A stretch of 64,000 nt of DNA from Siphonodentalium dalli (GCA_032622095.1 CP136061.1:59043301-59107300); one strand, 5' to 3'. Shown: positions 11,246 through 23,813, numbered from the stretch's first letter. Numbers and translations are program-made. Notes: generated by a model not told the origin, from the letters alone.

Positions 11246-12909
11246 CAAGTCTCAATTTAGTCAATAGTGTGTCAGACAGTTGCAGAATGAGGTCCCCAGA
11301 GGGTGAATTTAATGAAGCTACCCTGCATAGATGGCTAGAGTCACCAAATTCACCCTCTGGGGACCTCATTCTGCTTAGGCCTCAACTGCTATGGGAGACC
11401 TATCATTAGATTGAAGTTCCCAAATTGAAGTTGGTGATGTTCACTAGTGCTGGGCGGTATTTAAGCATAAAAATACCGCGGTAATCCTAAAATAATACCG
11501 CGGTATACGGTATTACCGATTATTTAAACTAATCCCTTAAAACCCCCGTTTAGTAGCATTCGTTTGGTGCACAGATCGACTGTTTATGGAGGAAAATCTA
11601 ATCGCTACAGATTACATAAAATAAGGAAATGTACGCTCCGTTTGATTAAATTATGGATTGCAATCAATGAATGTATCATTATCTGCAAGCATGGATTCAT
11701 GAGCTGATCTTAAATACACGTAATAATTGCGATTTATGCAACTTAATGCAAGCATCATTCAGCGAAGCCGGATACACCCAAGAGCTTTGAAACAATCCCC
11801 CACTGACAGTGCCGACTTGCAGAGCACGTGCTGTGATGTTGATATTGGAATGTTCCGCCGGGTGTGAATAACTTAAGAATAAGTACAATGCTTTTATTAA
11901 ATGCCGGGAAATAAAGTTTATTACTTCCAAAGTATTTAACTTCTAGAACTATTATTGACTTCCCGTTGAATTATTATAATCATACTTTTAAATCCCGGTT
12001 TATGAATGTGATCATTTATTCCCACTCGATAACACCCTTGAAATAATGAGCTGCCCCATAAATTCGGTCGATAAAAAATAGCGCAGAATGATGCAATCAT
12101 ACCTTGCAATATAATGTTGGGCTGGGTTTTGTCCCAGGTAGCGAAGGAATACATTTTGTTTGGAAATGACATGGGGAAAGAAGTGATATGAGTGAAGATT
12201 GAACAGTTTTTTCCAACTAAAAGATAATGCAACATGGGATGAATACACATAAAGGGCGTTGCATAAACTTGCACACGCCAATCATTGAAACGGACTAGTC
12301 ATTTTAAAATTGTCGATGAGCACGTGCATGGGGTACACAACGTAAATCTTGAAATATATTCGCGCCAATTTCGCGGATGACTTGGTAAACAGAATCCGCA
12401 ACACTAGTAGCTACCTCAGCCCAATTTACAGCAACGCTGTCTCCTGACACAAACTCGCTACCTCTTAATTATGATTTCGATGAAATACGGTGTATAGAAA
12501 CGAAGTAATTTCTTTGTATCCCGACAAAGGAAAACCACAATATACTCCGTAATGTGCCTGTATGACATGTAACCGCGATAATACCGTCTTCAAGGTTTAC
12601 CGATTATGGAAAAGAATGACGGTAACGGTAACGGTATTGAAAATCTTACCAATTATAATCGGTATACCGAAATACCGCCCAGCACTAATGTTCACCCATT
12701 AGTCACCTCGATTATGCAATTGATCTTCTACAAATTCGAGGATATAGAAACTGACAAGGGAAAAAGTAACTAAAAACTATTTTAATTTGAGACTAGATAT
12801 TTCCTAGAAGATGAGGCCTAGGCAGAATGAGTTCCCCAGAGGGTGAAATTGGTGATGCTAGCATGCGGACCTCATTCTGCAAATATCAGACACACTAAAT
12901 TCAGGCTTG
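11246..12909. mobile_element. Family C MITE split by a hAT insertion
   Basis: The 5' half (to about 11444) and 3' half (from about 12688) are the two parts of a family C copy: GAATGAGGTCCCCAGAGGG at 11285 and CTAAATTCAGGCTTG at the right end. Joining them across the hAT restores the usual central sequence near GATGTTCACCCATTAG. Confidence 0.88.
11445..12687. mobile_element. Non-autonomous hAT element (1243 bp) nested in family C
   Basis: Termini TAGTGCTGGGCGGTAT and ATACCGCCCAGCACTA are perfect inverted repeats. The 8-bp direct repeat ATGTTCAC flanks it (11437-11444 and 12688-12695), the mark of a hAT insertion. Subterminal regions are rich in ACCG/CGGT motifs. The short frames inside do not resemble a transposase. 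Confidence 0.93.
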
Positions 12910-13351
12910 TTAAGGGTATGGAATATATTATATTAGACTTACCAGTAAAACATAGCACTGACACTGTGCTAGTTGAAATTTGCAACAATGAGCTTACCAC
13001 AATAATACATGTGAACAGGTATTGTTTCTTACCAGTATGGTAAGCAAAGTGCTTTTCCTTTCCATAAAGTGAAATCTACAGGCACATGAATAGGTTTTGG
13101 AACCCCATGTCCACATAATTTAGAAAAATGGAACCCTTTTAATTCTCACAATTGTATCGAATGATAGACTAGTGTAAAATGTTTAATTTATATACCGTAT
13201 GTTTCTTGACTGGGCATCACTAGAAACTTAGAGTTTCAGAGTGACAACATCTACATACTAGTAGAGTTCAGCATTGTTTCCATGAAATACTGGTATCATC
13301 TATATACATGTATGTCTGGAAATCTATATTAAAAAAGGTAGATATTTTTCT

Positions 13352-13674
13352 GTAAAGGGGGACTGTACACTAAATTTGGCCATTTTTTTTATATGCAACA
13401 AATGAATAAATTGAGCCATGGATTAGTGCTAAATACACTCATGTGCTCTATGGATCATTCAAACAACATGGTAATTATAATGAAAATGAATTTATGACTC
13501 CAGCCATATATTCATTTTCATTATAACTACCATGTTATTTGTAACATTCATAGAGCACATGAGTGTATATTGCACTAATCCATAGCTCAAATTCATTCAT
13601 TTGTTGCATATATTATGCTGAAGTAAAGGAGATGGTCCCATAAATGGTCGGATTTAGTGTACAGTCCCCCTTTA
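13352..13674. mobile_element. Palindromic MITE with TA flanks (about 320 bp)
   Basis: Ends AAGGGGGACTGTACACTAAA and TTTAGTGTACAGTCCCCCTT are perfect inverted repeats and TA lies at each edge. Arms pair through CTCATGTGCTCTATG and CATTTTCATTATAA to the centre near 13505. It ends about 215 bp before the exon at 13889. TA flanks suggest a Tc1/mariner-type mover. Confidence 0.82.
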
Positions 13675-13888
13675 ATCTTTTGATCACATTATAATAATTA
13701 ACTTTTGTTTCTATTCGACTTCATAAAGTTATAACTGTAATGTTTGAAGACAGATTTACTACTGTGTGCTCTACTGGTATATAATTTGTCTTCTTACGTA
13801 TTTTACGGCTGTAACTTCATAAACTCAAGTGAAATGCAAGTTATTTTTAAATTAAAAGAAACAAGTATTTACTTGCCGCCTCCATCAG

Positions 13889-14148
13889 GTTCAGTTGGTC
13901 TTACAGACCCCAATCGACGAGAGAAGGAGAAGGACCGAGAAGGCCGTGTGAGACAACTGAGGGAGAGACTAGCTGAAGAACGAAAGAGAAAACTAGAGGA
14001 TCTGCGGGAACAGCAACGGCTAGCCCAAGAATTACGAGAAAAACAATTGGAAATTCGTCGAACCAAAATCCTTGAGTTAAGAAGAAAAGAGGACGAGAGA
14101 CGTTATGCAGTTGAAGAACGACGGAAGCGGAAAGAGGAAACTGATAAG
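13889..14148 (+). CDS. MAP7: MAP7-family exon 2: N-terminal microtubule-binding coiled coil
   Basis: This exon is the clearest family match. It encodes about 86 residues that are almost all Arg, Lys, Glu, Gln and Leu: an Arg-rich opening (REKEKDREGRVRQLRERL), a long uninterrupted helix, and an ending RRYAVEERRKRKEETDK. The pattern of alternating basic and acidic heptads leading into an 'AVEERRKRK' stretch is the hallmark of the MAP7 N-terminal microtubule-binding coiled coil. The acceptor is CCATCAG at 13887-13888 and the donor GTAATG follows 14148. The phase is 1 to 0. Nearby AGs at 13894 and 13906 keep the same phase and would shorten the exon by two or six codons. The open frame continues upstream to an ATG at 13744, but that part crosses the acceptor and does not resemble the protein, so I treat it as intron. 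Confidence 0.92.
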
Positions 14149-14509
14149 GTAATGTTAAATCACAAGAAGTCAGCAATTTGTCTTTTGATGTTGTAAATCA
14201 ACCTCAGTATAGTTAGGATTTCCGCCAGCGGAAAATAAATGAGGCTGTATTGGGAAACACACAATACAATGGGGCGACCATGGTTTGTCCAGTCGGTAGA
14301 AAATTAAGATTTTTGTAACTGTAAAGTAGCCATTTCTTTACAACTGAGACAAGAAGCAGTGGGTTTAGTTTTGAACATTGTTGCTACTGCAGCTAAATGC
14401 ATTGATAATAGAAAACTATTGTTTTCTGGCACAAATTTAGAGGCAGCGGCACAAGTAGCAGTGTTCACATATAGGTATATCAGTCCAGGACTACTGACAC
14501 TCAGTAGCA

Positions 14510-14780
14510 TTAACTCTTCCATGACTGGAGCTTCCTGAAATTTTGGGAAAACCATGTGCCAATGCAGTCTTTTATATTGTAAGCCTCGCATACCCAATAC
14601 GGTAGCTGTACATATGAGAATACATTGGCCTAACAATATTTGCCTTGACTTTGTTAGTAAGCCAATGCATTCTCTTATATATGCAATGCTCCCTATGGGA
14701 GACTCACATATATAAGAGAATGCAATGGCCCAGGATCTTTAATGCTGCACCAGCTCAGCTCCCATGATGAAATGGTTTAT
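14510..14780 (+). mobile_element. Family A MITE (TTAA type)
   Basis: TTAACTCTTCCATGACTGGAG at the left, two hairpins, and CAGCTCCCATGATGAAATGG at the right. The right TTAA has mutated. Confidence 0.8.
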
Positions 14781-15205
14781 AACATGGTAATAGTAGGTTT
14801 TAGTTTTTATTAGGGTTCGTTTCCTTTTTATGAGCAATAAAATATATATAAAATAAATACAGATTTAACATTTCCTGTTAAAGGTTTTACAGGTCTGGCA
14901 ATTACATTTTTCTATTATATTCCACGTCCTAATAAGGGTATCAAAATCCTCTGTAACGCTGGACCATCTGTCTTATTAAACTAAAAGCTCCAATTATTGC
15001 CTGAAACGTAATTGGTGTTGAATGGAATATAGCGATTATCCTAATTTGTGTTAAACCCTACTCCCGTTTATTGATGCATACAGGCTGTCATGTATCCATT
15101 TGTTGTGTGGTTATATAAATGGCTGAATCGACTGATATATCGACATACCTTCTGTCTCCTTTATTTGTCTGGGTTGACAATACATGTAGGTCACACTCAT
15201 ATGTA

Positions 15206-15588
15206 TCTTATGGTCTGCTACAGTTAGGCCCATATGTATATGCCCAAAACATATTGGTTGTCTATATGCATACCTGCACCAGTACACTTACAGTAATGCC
15301 CAAAGTAATTGACCACTTAACCACAGCAGAATTATGGGTAATTTTTCAGGATTTAGTCGGAAATATGGCTTGTTGCCATTCATTGAAAAGCTCTCGCTGA
15401 GAGCTTTCCGATGAATGGCAACAAGCCATATTTCCGACTAAATCCTGAAAAATTACCCATAATTCTGCTGTGGTTAAGTGGTCAATTACTTTGGGCATTA
15501 CTGTAAGTGTACTGGTGCAGGTATGCATATAGACAACCAATATGTTTTGGGCATATAAATATGGGCTTAACTGTAGCAGACCATAAGA
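15206..15588. repeat. Near-perfect 383-bp palindrome around a family B MITE
   Basis: A full family B MITE (about 15291-15503, centre GCTCTCGCTGAGAGC near 15397) is embedded in a larger palindrome. About 88 bp outside each MITE end are also inverted copies (TCTTATGGTCTGCTACAG left, its complement right). Arms are about 190 bp with few mismatches. MITE mobility alone does not duplicate flanking sequence in this way. Confidence 0.92.
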
Positions 15589-15691
15589 GAGCTTTCCGAT
15601 GAATGGCAACAAGCCATATTTCCGACTAAATCCTGAAAAATTACCCATAATTCTGCTGTGGTTAAGAGGTCAATTACTTTGGGCATTACTG
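15587..15691. mobile_element. Half copy of family B MITE
   Basis: Only the right arm is present, from GAGAGCTTTCCGATGAATGG to GGGCATTACTG, directly joined to the right edge of the large palindrome. Confidence 0.88.
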
Positions 15692-16782
15692 TACTACTAG
15701 TCTACTAGTACTGGTTTATTATGAAAGACGAATATTCTATTGTATATAAATACTGTTTGAATTAGCCTTTTGATAACTGGATACTGGCAAATTGGTAGTT
15801 ACTTGATTCCAATTTACAGCGTTTAGATTTAGTGTAATTTGGGGGCTGGTAGGTCTATAAATTTCAAATTTAGAACAAAAAATTGTAATTGATTTCCAAG
15901 AATGATCGATTCCAGGATGATGTCAATTCTAGTAATAAATTCAACATTCAGTGTTTCTCAGTACTACAGATTTGTTCTCATTCAATATTTTGGTCACAGT
16001 TTTCAGAGATGCATAATCCGAACTAACACTAGCAAATTACTATTTCTTTGGCTTCGGGGGTGAAAAGTATTTGAATCGAGTCGAGGAACCCACCCATCAA
16101 AGCTCAGAGTGATCAGATATCAATTTTTTAAATCTAATATTTTTCACGACCGGTACTTTTTAGTGGCCTGGTAAAACGTCGACAAGAAGACGGTCTTGGA
16201 CCAAATTGCGGATGAAGAATTGAAGATGGATATTAAACTCTAAACTCAAGTGGTTTTTGTGTGTCAGATATTTGATAAACTGGTCAAATTTCGTTGAACA
16301 AAATGTTGATAAATAACAGGTTTTGGGAAATTTTATAATATGTAGTTGACTGTGTTTAGCATTATTTTTGGGCAATTAATCAATTCTGATCACCGAAGCG
16401 GCATTTCAAAAAATGTTGTTGTTGGAATCTGATGATATGTGGACCATCGAATCGGATTGAGGTCCTTTAAATACCCAACTTGAATTTGGTAGAATATAAA
16501 TGCCTGCCAACTCATTCATTGAATTATAAAGACATCAAATAGTAATTTCAACAATCTGATTTTCATATATGTAGCTTGAGTTACTTGAACATTGCACCAT
16601 GATCTGCATCACATCGTGAGTTAAAAATAATAATGCTTCTCGAATTGAATTGTGACAGATATAAATCTTTGCAGCCCTACCTACCATAGTTTTGACTTGA
16701 TGCATCAGCTACTCAAAGTTACTTTTTACTAGTAAGCTCACGGAACCAAATCATTTACAAAATGCAGGGCTTGTGAACAGCC

Positions 16783-17020
16783 TTAGCCCTTTCTTTGCAA
16801 AATACTCATTGATGCGTAGTTATCTCATAGAAAATGTTCAGATAATTAGTTCAACAAATGACCATACATGTAGGTCATTTGTTGAACTTATTATCTGAAC
16901 ATGGCCCACCAATGAATAGGATTCATTCTGCACTTTCTATTGTCTGTTGTCTGCTCAAATTTCCTGAATGTATGCTTATATGACTGAGTGGGAGAATCCA
17001 TTTAATGTAGAATGGGTTAA
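16783..17020 (-). mobile_element. Family D MITE (TTAA type, 238 bp)
   Basis: TTAGCCCTTTCTTTG left and AATGGGTTAA right. A central palindrome pairs TTCAGATAATTAGTTCAAC with TTGAACTTATTATCTGAAC. It is the reverse orientation of the copy at 23271-23528. Confidence 0.75.
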
Positions 17021-19572
17021 TACTAGTACCGGTATGTGTTGTGTGTCATCATAATCCACAGCTCTTGGTATTTTATGCATGTCAATGCACTCATTGCAGT
17101 GGCAGTAATGATAAATGATTTGCCTCATAAACTCTCTGCAATTGCTATCATATTCATGGAAGCTTGAAATTTATAACTTCATTTAACAATGAGTTAGTGC
17201 AAATATTGTCAATATATTAACAGTATTTTCAACTACCGGGGTCCACCTAGTTACCAATGTTATGATGTCATGAAAGCATTGGTTATCATAAACAGATATG
17301 ATATATGTTTCTGCCGGAGGCAAATGTTTGTTTAATTGGGAAATAACATATCTGTTTTCATCACGTCCTTGATCAGAGAACTAGAATGTAGATGTTTCTG
17401 TTTTTAAAAAATCTTGATCTTATTTTCATTAAAGAGACATGAGACATTTTTTTTCAATTTTATTTTCTAAAATATTTTTGGTATTTTACCAACATGTCCA
17501 CACATATTGAGCATTAAGTGCAAAAACATACATGAACTCTTAACTAATAACTCTGTGATTGGTATTTTGACTGTAATGTATATACATAGTGACACAAAAC
17601 ATTATGTAGATGACTAGTTACATTGAAGAAAATGATAGCTGACATCATAGTATGGTCATGGTCCAGCGGCTCCTTGAATTTCCTTGAACACCCATGGATT
17701 TCATCTAACTTCTTTAAAATCCTTGAAATTGGCATTCCATTATGATCGCAGGATTTGGAATGATTACACAAATCGATTGGAAAAAGTATTTACGGTAATT
17801 CCTGTACGCTATTTCGTCTTCCTAAATTTAATCTATGGTTTCAGTTTCGTTACCGGTACTGTTTATTTGCGGCGCTGTGATTAGGTAAACGTGTTTGTTT
17901 CAATGTATTTAGTTTAACTCAGTCACAATTCCATACACACGAAAATTAAATTGATATAGTTGGTCTAGTAATAAAATGAAAGTACATGTATGCTGTGTGG
18001 AAAATGCTTTGGGATCGAAATTCCACTGTCCAGACCGAGTCTGAGGAATTTGAGTGTACCAGACTACCAGGCCCAACATCAACTCAGCATAAAACCAATA
18101 GATGTTGCCAATATGGCGTAAATATGCATTATGTTTCCCATTCTGATAAATATTGTTCTCAATTAGTTTAGTTTACAACACTTTTATTTCCTCAAATACA
18201 TGTACTTTGTACTGTATCATGCACCAGCTGTGTGAAGTACTTTATACTCACCAGTCTCATATAATACTAGTACGTAACTTGTATGCACTTGCTAATTCAT
18301 TAGTCTGTGTATCAGCTGATCCTACTTCTGGAATACCCTTGAATTTCTAGCAGGCACACCCTTGAAAAACCCTTGAATCCTGCCTTGGATACTCCTGGAA
18401 TACCCTTGAATTTGATCACAAAATAGGTGCAGGAACCATGATGGTGTACTTAGTGTAACTCCAGAACAATTGAAAGGCACTGGAGGAAATTTAGGATCGC
18501 ATATTATAATGGAGATGTGTCAATTTATAGACAACAATAACAAGTGTGAATAGTCAGGGGCATTAGAACAGTATTGGTAATCCCTGTGTCATACAAGTAC
18601 ATGTATACTAGTACTAGTAGTACAATTTAATTTTTATATCAGATTAAAGGAGTGTATATGCAAATTGAAGTTCCCTCTACATTTTCTGACTGTTAGCTAT
18701 CATGATCCATGCATCATTGTGCACACAAAAAAAAAAAAAAATATCTAAAGTCTTCTTTTCCTCATTGATTCAGAAAACAATTGTCTGAGACTGAAATCAT
18801 TTTTTTTATTGGCCTTATATTAATGCCTCAAATTTATACCTATGCGTACCGGTATGTGGTACTGGTAATTGCACACGATAGAGATGTTGTGGGGGTAAAA
18901 ATAAATGTACCACAAGTTGATTTACATGAAATTATATAATACATATAATCTTTTAGCACCAATTCCCAGTGCTCAAGGCAATTTCCATTTATAAATGAAA
19001 TGCTAAAACTAATATAAGGTCATCAAATATCACCATGTTAGACTGTTTATGGAGAAAATCACAATGCAAAGCATTTGTGTACATGTATATGTAACGAAAC
19101 ACAATGGTACATGTGAGAACATTCTACTTTGAGAACTGATTCAACAAGATGGGTTTGAATATTTATTCAAATGATGAATACATGTATGATTGTATGTATA
19201 TTTCAATAGCTTGCGGGGGATAATTCCTTTATATGAAGGCCACTTGATTTTTCAAATTGTTTCTGGTAGATATTTTTCCTGGGCCCTTCTGCCATCTTTA
19301 AAATATAATTGGGATATTCTATGAATGGTTGAGGAGGAACAGGTATTGTCATTGTAAAATTCAGTATAATAAAACATTTCAATGCATCACTTGCAAATGG
19401 AGCATGAGGGACTTGGGAATCTTATAGGGTACATATAGGGGAAGTCCTATCTCTTGTTCACCAACATTGAGAGTTGTCTATGAATTGGGAGTTTTAGTGT
19501 CAGAAATTGTGGAAAAACACAGATATTTCTCATCGGGTATTGAGCCAATTTTCAGCCCCTCCCATTACCAAT

Positions 19573-19666
19573 TGTCTGACATTTGTAGAATGAGGTCCCC
19601 AGAGGGTGAATTTAGTGACGCTATCTCTGGGGACCTCTTTAAATGTCAGACACTAAATTCAGGCTT
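19573..19666. mobile_element. Family C MITE, deletion derivative
   Basis: TGTCTGACATTTGTAGAATG to AAATTCAGGCTTG with nearly all of the interior deleted. Confidence 0.78.
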
Positions 19667-20302
19667 GGTCATTGCCTAAAAATCCGTACCTTTTATTATA
19701 ACAATTTCTTCTTTTGTGCTGTCAGTTATCTTGCCAGTCTGAGTTAGTACATGTATCTACATTCTCATCTCATATCAATCATGCAGGTGTTGTTCATATC
19801 AAAACAAAATCTATAATCTACCAAATCAAAGAATCCCTACAATAATACACTCGAGTATGATTCATCTCTTCACAAAGAGTCGTAATAAATTGTTGGCCAA
19901 TTATCATTATTTCTTAATTATAATTACTGATGAGATGCCATCTGCCAAGTGGGGATCCTATTAGCACTGGGAATATATGACAGGTACAATAGTCCGTTAG
20001 CAGGAAGCACCTGTATTTCACCTGTGAAATAACAACCAATATCATGCTGCTCATATCTGGTAACACAAAGCATTAAAGAGAGGTAGTAATCTTCAGTTTA
20101 TTATTAGATAGTCTCGTAATTCACGGTTCATCTCACGTTATAATGAGATGTTTCTTTTATTCTGCTGAAGCATCATACGACTTCCTGCAGTTTGTATGTA
20201 CAGTGTGTACACAATTTTGGCATAATTGTTGAATTTATCCTGAAAGATAGCCAAATTACACTACCGGGTACATGTATCAGTAAATATGTGCATACAGTAA
20301 TT

Positions 20303-20515
20303 GAGTAATGCTCTAAATAATCTGCTCCTTAACCACAGCAGAATTATGGGTAACTTTTCCGGATTTAGTCTGAAATATGGCTTGTTGCCATGCATCGGAA
20401 AGCTCTCGCCGAGAGCTTTCCTATGAATGGCAATAAGCCATATTTCAGACTAAATCCTGAAAAGTTACCCATAATTCTGCTGTGGTTAAAGAGTCGATTA
20501 TTTAGAGCATTACTG
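20303..20515. mobile_element. Family B palindromic MITE, full length
   Basis: Two arms of about 100 bp centred on GCTCTCGCCGAGAGC, ending GAGCATTACTG. The left end is slightly altered (AGTAATGCTCTAAATAATC). Confidence 0.88.
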
Positions 20516-20580
20516 TACATGTAGCTGTCATCTTAATATCATACTCTCAGTAATCTTGCAGGATATTCAACTAATGAGTT

Positions 20581-20983
20581 CAAGTCTGAGTTTAGTGTGC
20601 CTGTCATTTGCAGAATGAGGTCCCCAGAGGGTGAATTTAGTGACGCTATCACTAGCATCACTAAATTCATTTCTGGGATATCTTTCTGCTTAGGCCTCAC
20701 CTTCTCTGGAAAGTTTCTTTATTATCAAATTGATATACAAACTTCTTCACATAGATTCTATTTCTTTTTTTGTTTAGTTTCTTCATATCCCCAAATTGGC
20801 AGACGACACATTGCATAATCGAGGTTCCCAATGGGTGCACATCCACAATATTCACCATTTCGGAACTTCAATCTGAGTCTATGTCTCCCATAGGCATAGC
20901 TGACGAGGCCATGCAGAATGTGGATAGCATCACTAAATTCACCCTCTGGGGACCTCATTCTGCAAATGACAGGCACAGGCTTG
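20581..20983. mobile_element. Family C MITE
   Basis: CAAGTCTGAGTTTAGTGTGCC at the left and GACAGGCACAGGCTTG at the right, with the central GAGGTTCCCAATGG segment. Near full length, inverted in its interior relative to 3182-3641. Confidence 0.85.
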
Positions 20984-21100
20984 AATGAGTTTGCCAGTTT
21001 ACTGTTATTTGATATTGAAAATTTAGCTATTCATCTTAATATCATGAATAAAACTTGTGGTGCACAACTGAAAACTAAATTTCCTGAGAGGCCATTCATA

Positions 21101-21171
21101 GGGAGAATAATTTAACAGTCCACTTCTCCCTAATAATCAAATAGGGAGAAGTTGCTTCTCCCAAATTGAAA
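21101..21171. repeat. Family K: GGGAGAAGT inverted repeat
   Basis: Carries GGGAGAATAATTTAAC, ACTTCTCCC and GGGAGAAGTTGCTTCTCCC. Related pieces are at 28333-28400 and 29005-29060. Terminal structure is unclear. Confidence 0.5.
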
Positions 21172-21206
21172 GCTCTTGGCTGGTCTAATTTTCTGTCATT
21201 GCAAAC

Positions 21207-21387
21207 AACCTAAATAATCGACTCCTTAACCACAGCAGAATTATGGGAAATATGGCTTGTTGCCATTCATCGGAAAGCTCTCACTGAGAGCTTTCCGATG
21301 AATGACAACAAGCCATATTTCTGACTAAATCCTGAAAAATTAACCATAACTCTGCTGTGGTTAAGGGTTCGATTATTTAGGGCGTTA
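21207..21387. mobile_element. Family B MITE, small left-arm deletion
   Basis: CTAAATAATCGACTCC and GGTTCGATTATTTAGGGCG bound two arms centred on GCTCTCACTGAGAGC. About 25 bp of the left arm are missing. Confidence 0.85.
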
Positions 21388-22377
21388 ATGTATGTTTGTT
21401 TACTCCAGTACCAATGGTCAGAGTTGAATATATTTTTGTTTAGTGATAGACAAGTGTGGGGGAAAAGATACCCCCTATACAAGGGGTTTTATACCAATGG
21501 CAAACTTAATACTGTGGCATTCAGATGTTGCCATGGCATTTCCCACATTACTTATTGTCATGGCCAATTTTGAGGACTGGAGTATGAACCTTCATGAAAA
21601 TGAAAAATTCCAACTATATTCCAACATATTTAGCATTGTCCACTCTCAAAACTGAGTGTCGGGACATATGCCACGCTTGGCGTTGCACTTGTTACCTCAC
21701 GTCCAGATTGTTAGCATAGATAACTTAATGCAGGTCTATTTCAAAGATGTCACACAGTAGTCAGACTATCGATCAGTTTATACAGCAAATAAAACAAATT
21801 AACTGATCAAAGCAACTTGCTTTTTTTGGGATCCGAATTTCCATCCATGAAGTCTTAAATCGTCATGTAACCATATTTACACATGTTGGTCTGTGTCGTG
21901 TTTTCTGTTTCAATTTCCTGTTGACGTAGCTGTTGCAAACTCCACGTTTGTTTGCGTGTTAGTTCATTACGGCTAAGTATGTCTCATTTCTCTTCCGCTT
22001 TGTTCAAATTTTACAATTGATCAACTAAACTTGTTTTGTTAGATCTAAACAACAGAATGAAGCAATAAAATTTTGAAATATTAATTGCTGTGAGTCAGAA
22101 GTCACTCGAATCAATAAGCTTGTACTTAAATCTGGACTCATTTGTTCCACTAACTCTGTGTAACAATGTGAAATTGTGTCAGCTGCTACTCCGCACAGGT
22201 AGGTTTAATAAGTGATTGACATAATTGAGAGGAGGTACACACCCTGCATGTTCATTGCAGAAGGTCCATTCTGTTGCCACGTGCCCTGACTTTTTATAAC
22301 CATTGATCCGTGTTTCAGTGATCATGCTCTTCGTGGTATTGCTGTGATTATAAGATGGCGCCCCACTGATCACAGAA

Positions 22378-22985
22378 CCCGACCTGCTGCAGTTTGGCAG
22401 CTGATTGACAATCTATTCTCATCTTTTATATCCCAAGACTTCTGGTATTGATGGTATTGATTTCGCTATCATATGTTCGTTTCTCAATTCATTCTTCATG
22501 CATCTCCCAGGCTTCATGCTGTTTACTGGGAGTATGTTTTTTTATTACATGCTGCAGAGGAAATAGGACCTGTTTTTGTCACTTTGACAATGATTTCTGT
22601 CCCACTCTACTAGTAACTTTGGCCAAACATTCAACAGTTGGAAATTTCGTGCCTGACATCTTTAGGTGGAAAATTCAGACAAAAATTAGGTTGAAATTGT
22701 TTGATTTTCCAACCAATAACTTGTTAGCCTGAGTGATCATGAAGTTTGTGGTAACGCTGTGATTCTAATTTTGAGGGTTCCCTGATGAAAACAACCCGAC
22801 CTGCTGCAGCGGACAGCTGATTGACAATGTCGTCTCATCCTTTATATCCCAAGACTTCTCGTATTGATTTCACAATTATACGTATTTATACCGGTATGTT
22901 AGATTCTGTGTTCATATTCATGTCTGGTTCATCCTCCAGGCCCCATGCTAAATTGGCTGGGAGAAGCTCTAAAATCACTTCTTTA
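22378..22985 (+). repeat. Tandemly placed diverged repeat, third copy at 24530-24695
   Basis: 22378-22530 and 22795-22985 share CCGACCTGCTGCAG, GCTGATTGACAAT, TATATCCCAAGACTTCT and a CATGCT...GGGAG end. A weaker third copy is at 24530-24695. The origin is unknown. Confidence 0.7.
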
Positions 22986-23000
22986 TATAATTACCGATAT

Positions 23001-23269
23001 TATCCCTTTCATGATGGGAGCTGCGCTGGTGCAGCATTTAAGATCCTGTGCCAGTGCATACTCTTATATCGATGCTGCCTATTGGAGACTCACATACATG
23101 TATACATATAAGAGAATGCACTGGCTCACAAAGTCAAGGTACATATTGTTAGGCCAATACATTCTCTTATATATGTGAGGATCCCTATGGAAGACTTGCA
23201 TTTATAAGAGAATGCATTGGCACAGGGTTTTTGCAAAATTTCAGGAAGCTCCAGTCATGGAAGGGTTAA
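23001..23269 (+). mobile_element. Family A MITE (TTAA type)
   Basis: CCCTTTCATGATGGGAGCTGC left (TTAA mutated to TTAT), two hairpins, and CTCCAGTCATGGAAGGGTTAA right. Confidence 0.85.
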
Positions 23270-23270
23270 A

Positions 23271-23528
23271 CGTTTTCTTTGCCGAAAGGACTCTCCCGTC
23301 AGTTATAAAAGTATTTTAATGGAATAGTCTATTATTCTTCTGGAAGGATGGTCATAAAATATAAGCAGATAACAGATGGATGAACAGATAATAAAAGTGC
23401 AGAAATATTCCAATTCACTGGTGGGAAATGTTCAAATAATAAGTTCAACAAACCGCTGTTGGAACTTATTATCTGAACATTTCCTAAGGGAACTACTCAT
23501 CAATGAGTATTTAGTATAGAAAGGGTGA
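23271..23528 (+). mobile_element. Family D MITE abutting family A
   Basis: Runs from the family A end through CTCTCCCGTCAGTTATAAAA, AATAGTCTATTATTC, the AAGTTCAAC/TTGGAACTT hairpin and TCAATGAGTATTTAGTATAG to AAAGGGTG. It matches 61772-61991 along its length. Confidence 0.75.
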
Positions 23529-23628
23529 AAGTGATATAGTATCTTCATGCTTGAAATCAAACTTTCATGCCTCTGTCATGTTCCAGGGATCAAATTATTA
23601 TATATATATTGTAGATTTTATATACTTT

Positions 23629-23813
23629 TTAACCCTTCTATTACTGCGGCTTCCTGAAATTATGCGAAAACCCTGTGCCATTGCATTCTCTTACCGGTAT
23701 ATATGCGAGTCTCCCATAGGGAGCCTCACATATAGAAGAGAATACATTGGCCTAACAATATTTACCTTGACCTTGTGAGCCAGTGCATTCTCTTATATAT
23801 GCGAGGCTCCCTA
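23629..23813 (+). mobile_element. Family A MITE, 3' truncated
   Basis: TTAACCCTTCTATTACTG, the first hairpin (with an ACCGGTA insertion in its stem) and half of the second, lost after GAGGCTCCCTAT. Confidence 0.78.

Noticed and set aside
11697-12281. Minus-strand frames inside the hAT element
   Set aside because: No transposase motifs, low-complexity composition, and overlapping frames. The element looks non-autonomous.
13744-13888. Upstream extension of the exon 2 frame to an ATG at 13744
   Set aside because: It lies before a good acceptor whose phase matches exon 1, and its sequence (Leu/Tyr/Phe-rich) is unlike the family. An alternative first exon is not excluded but has no support.
15119-15648. 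Pair of near-identical 93- and 100-codon frames on opposite strands
   Set aside because: They arise from the two arms of the 383-bp palindrome and are not genes.
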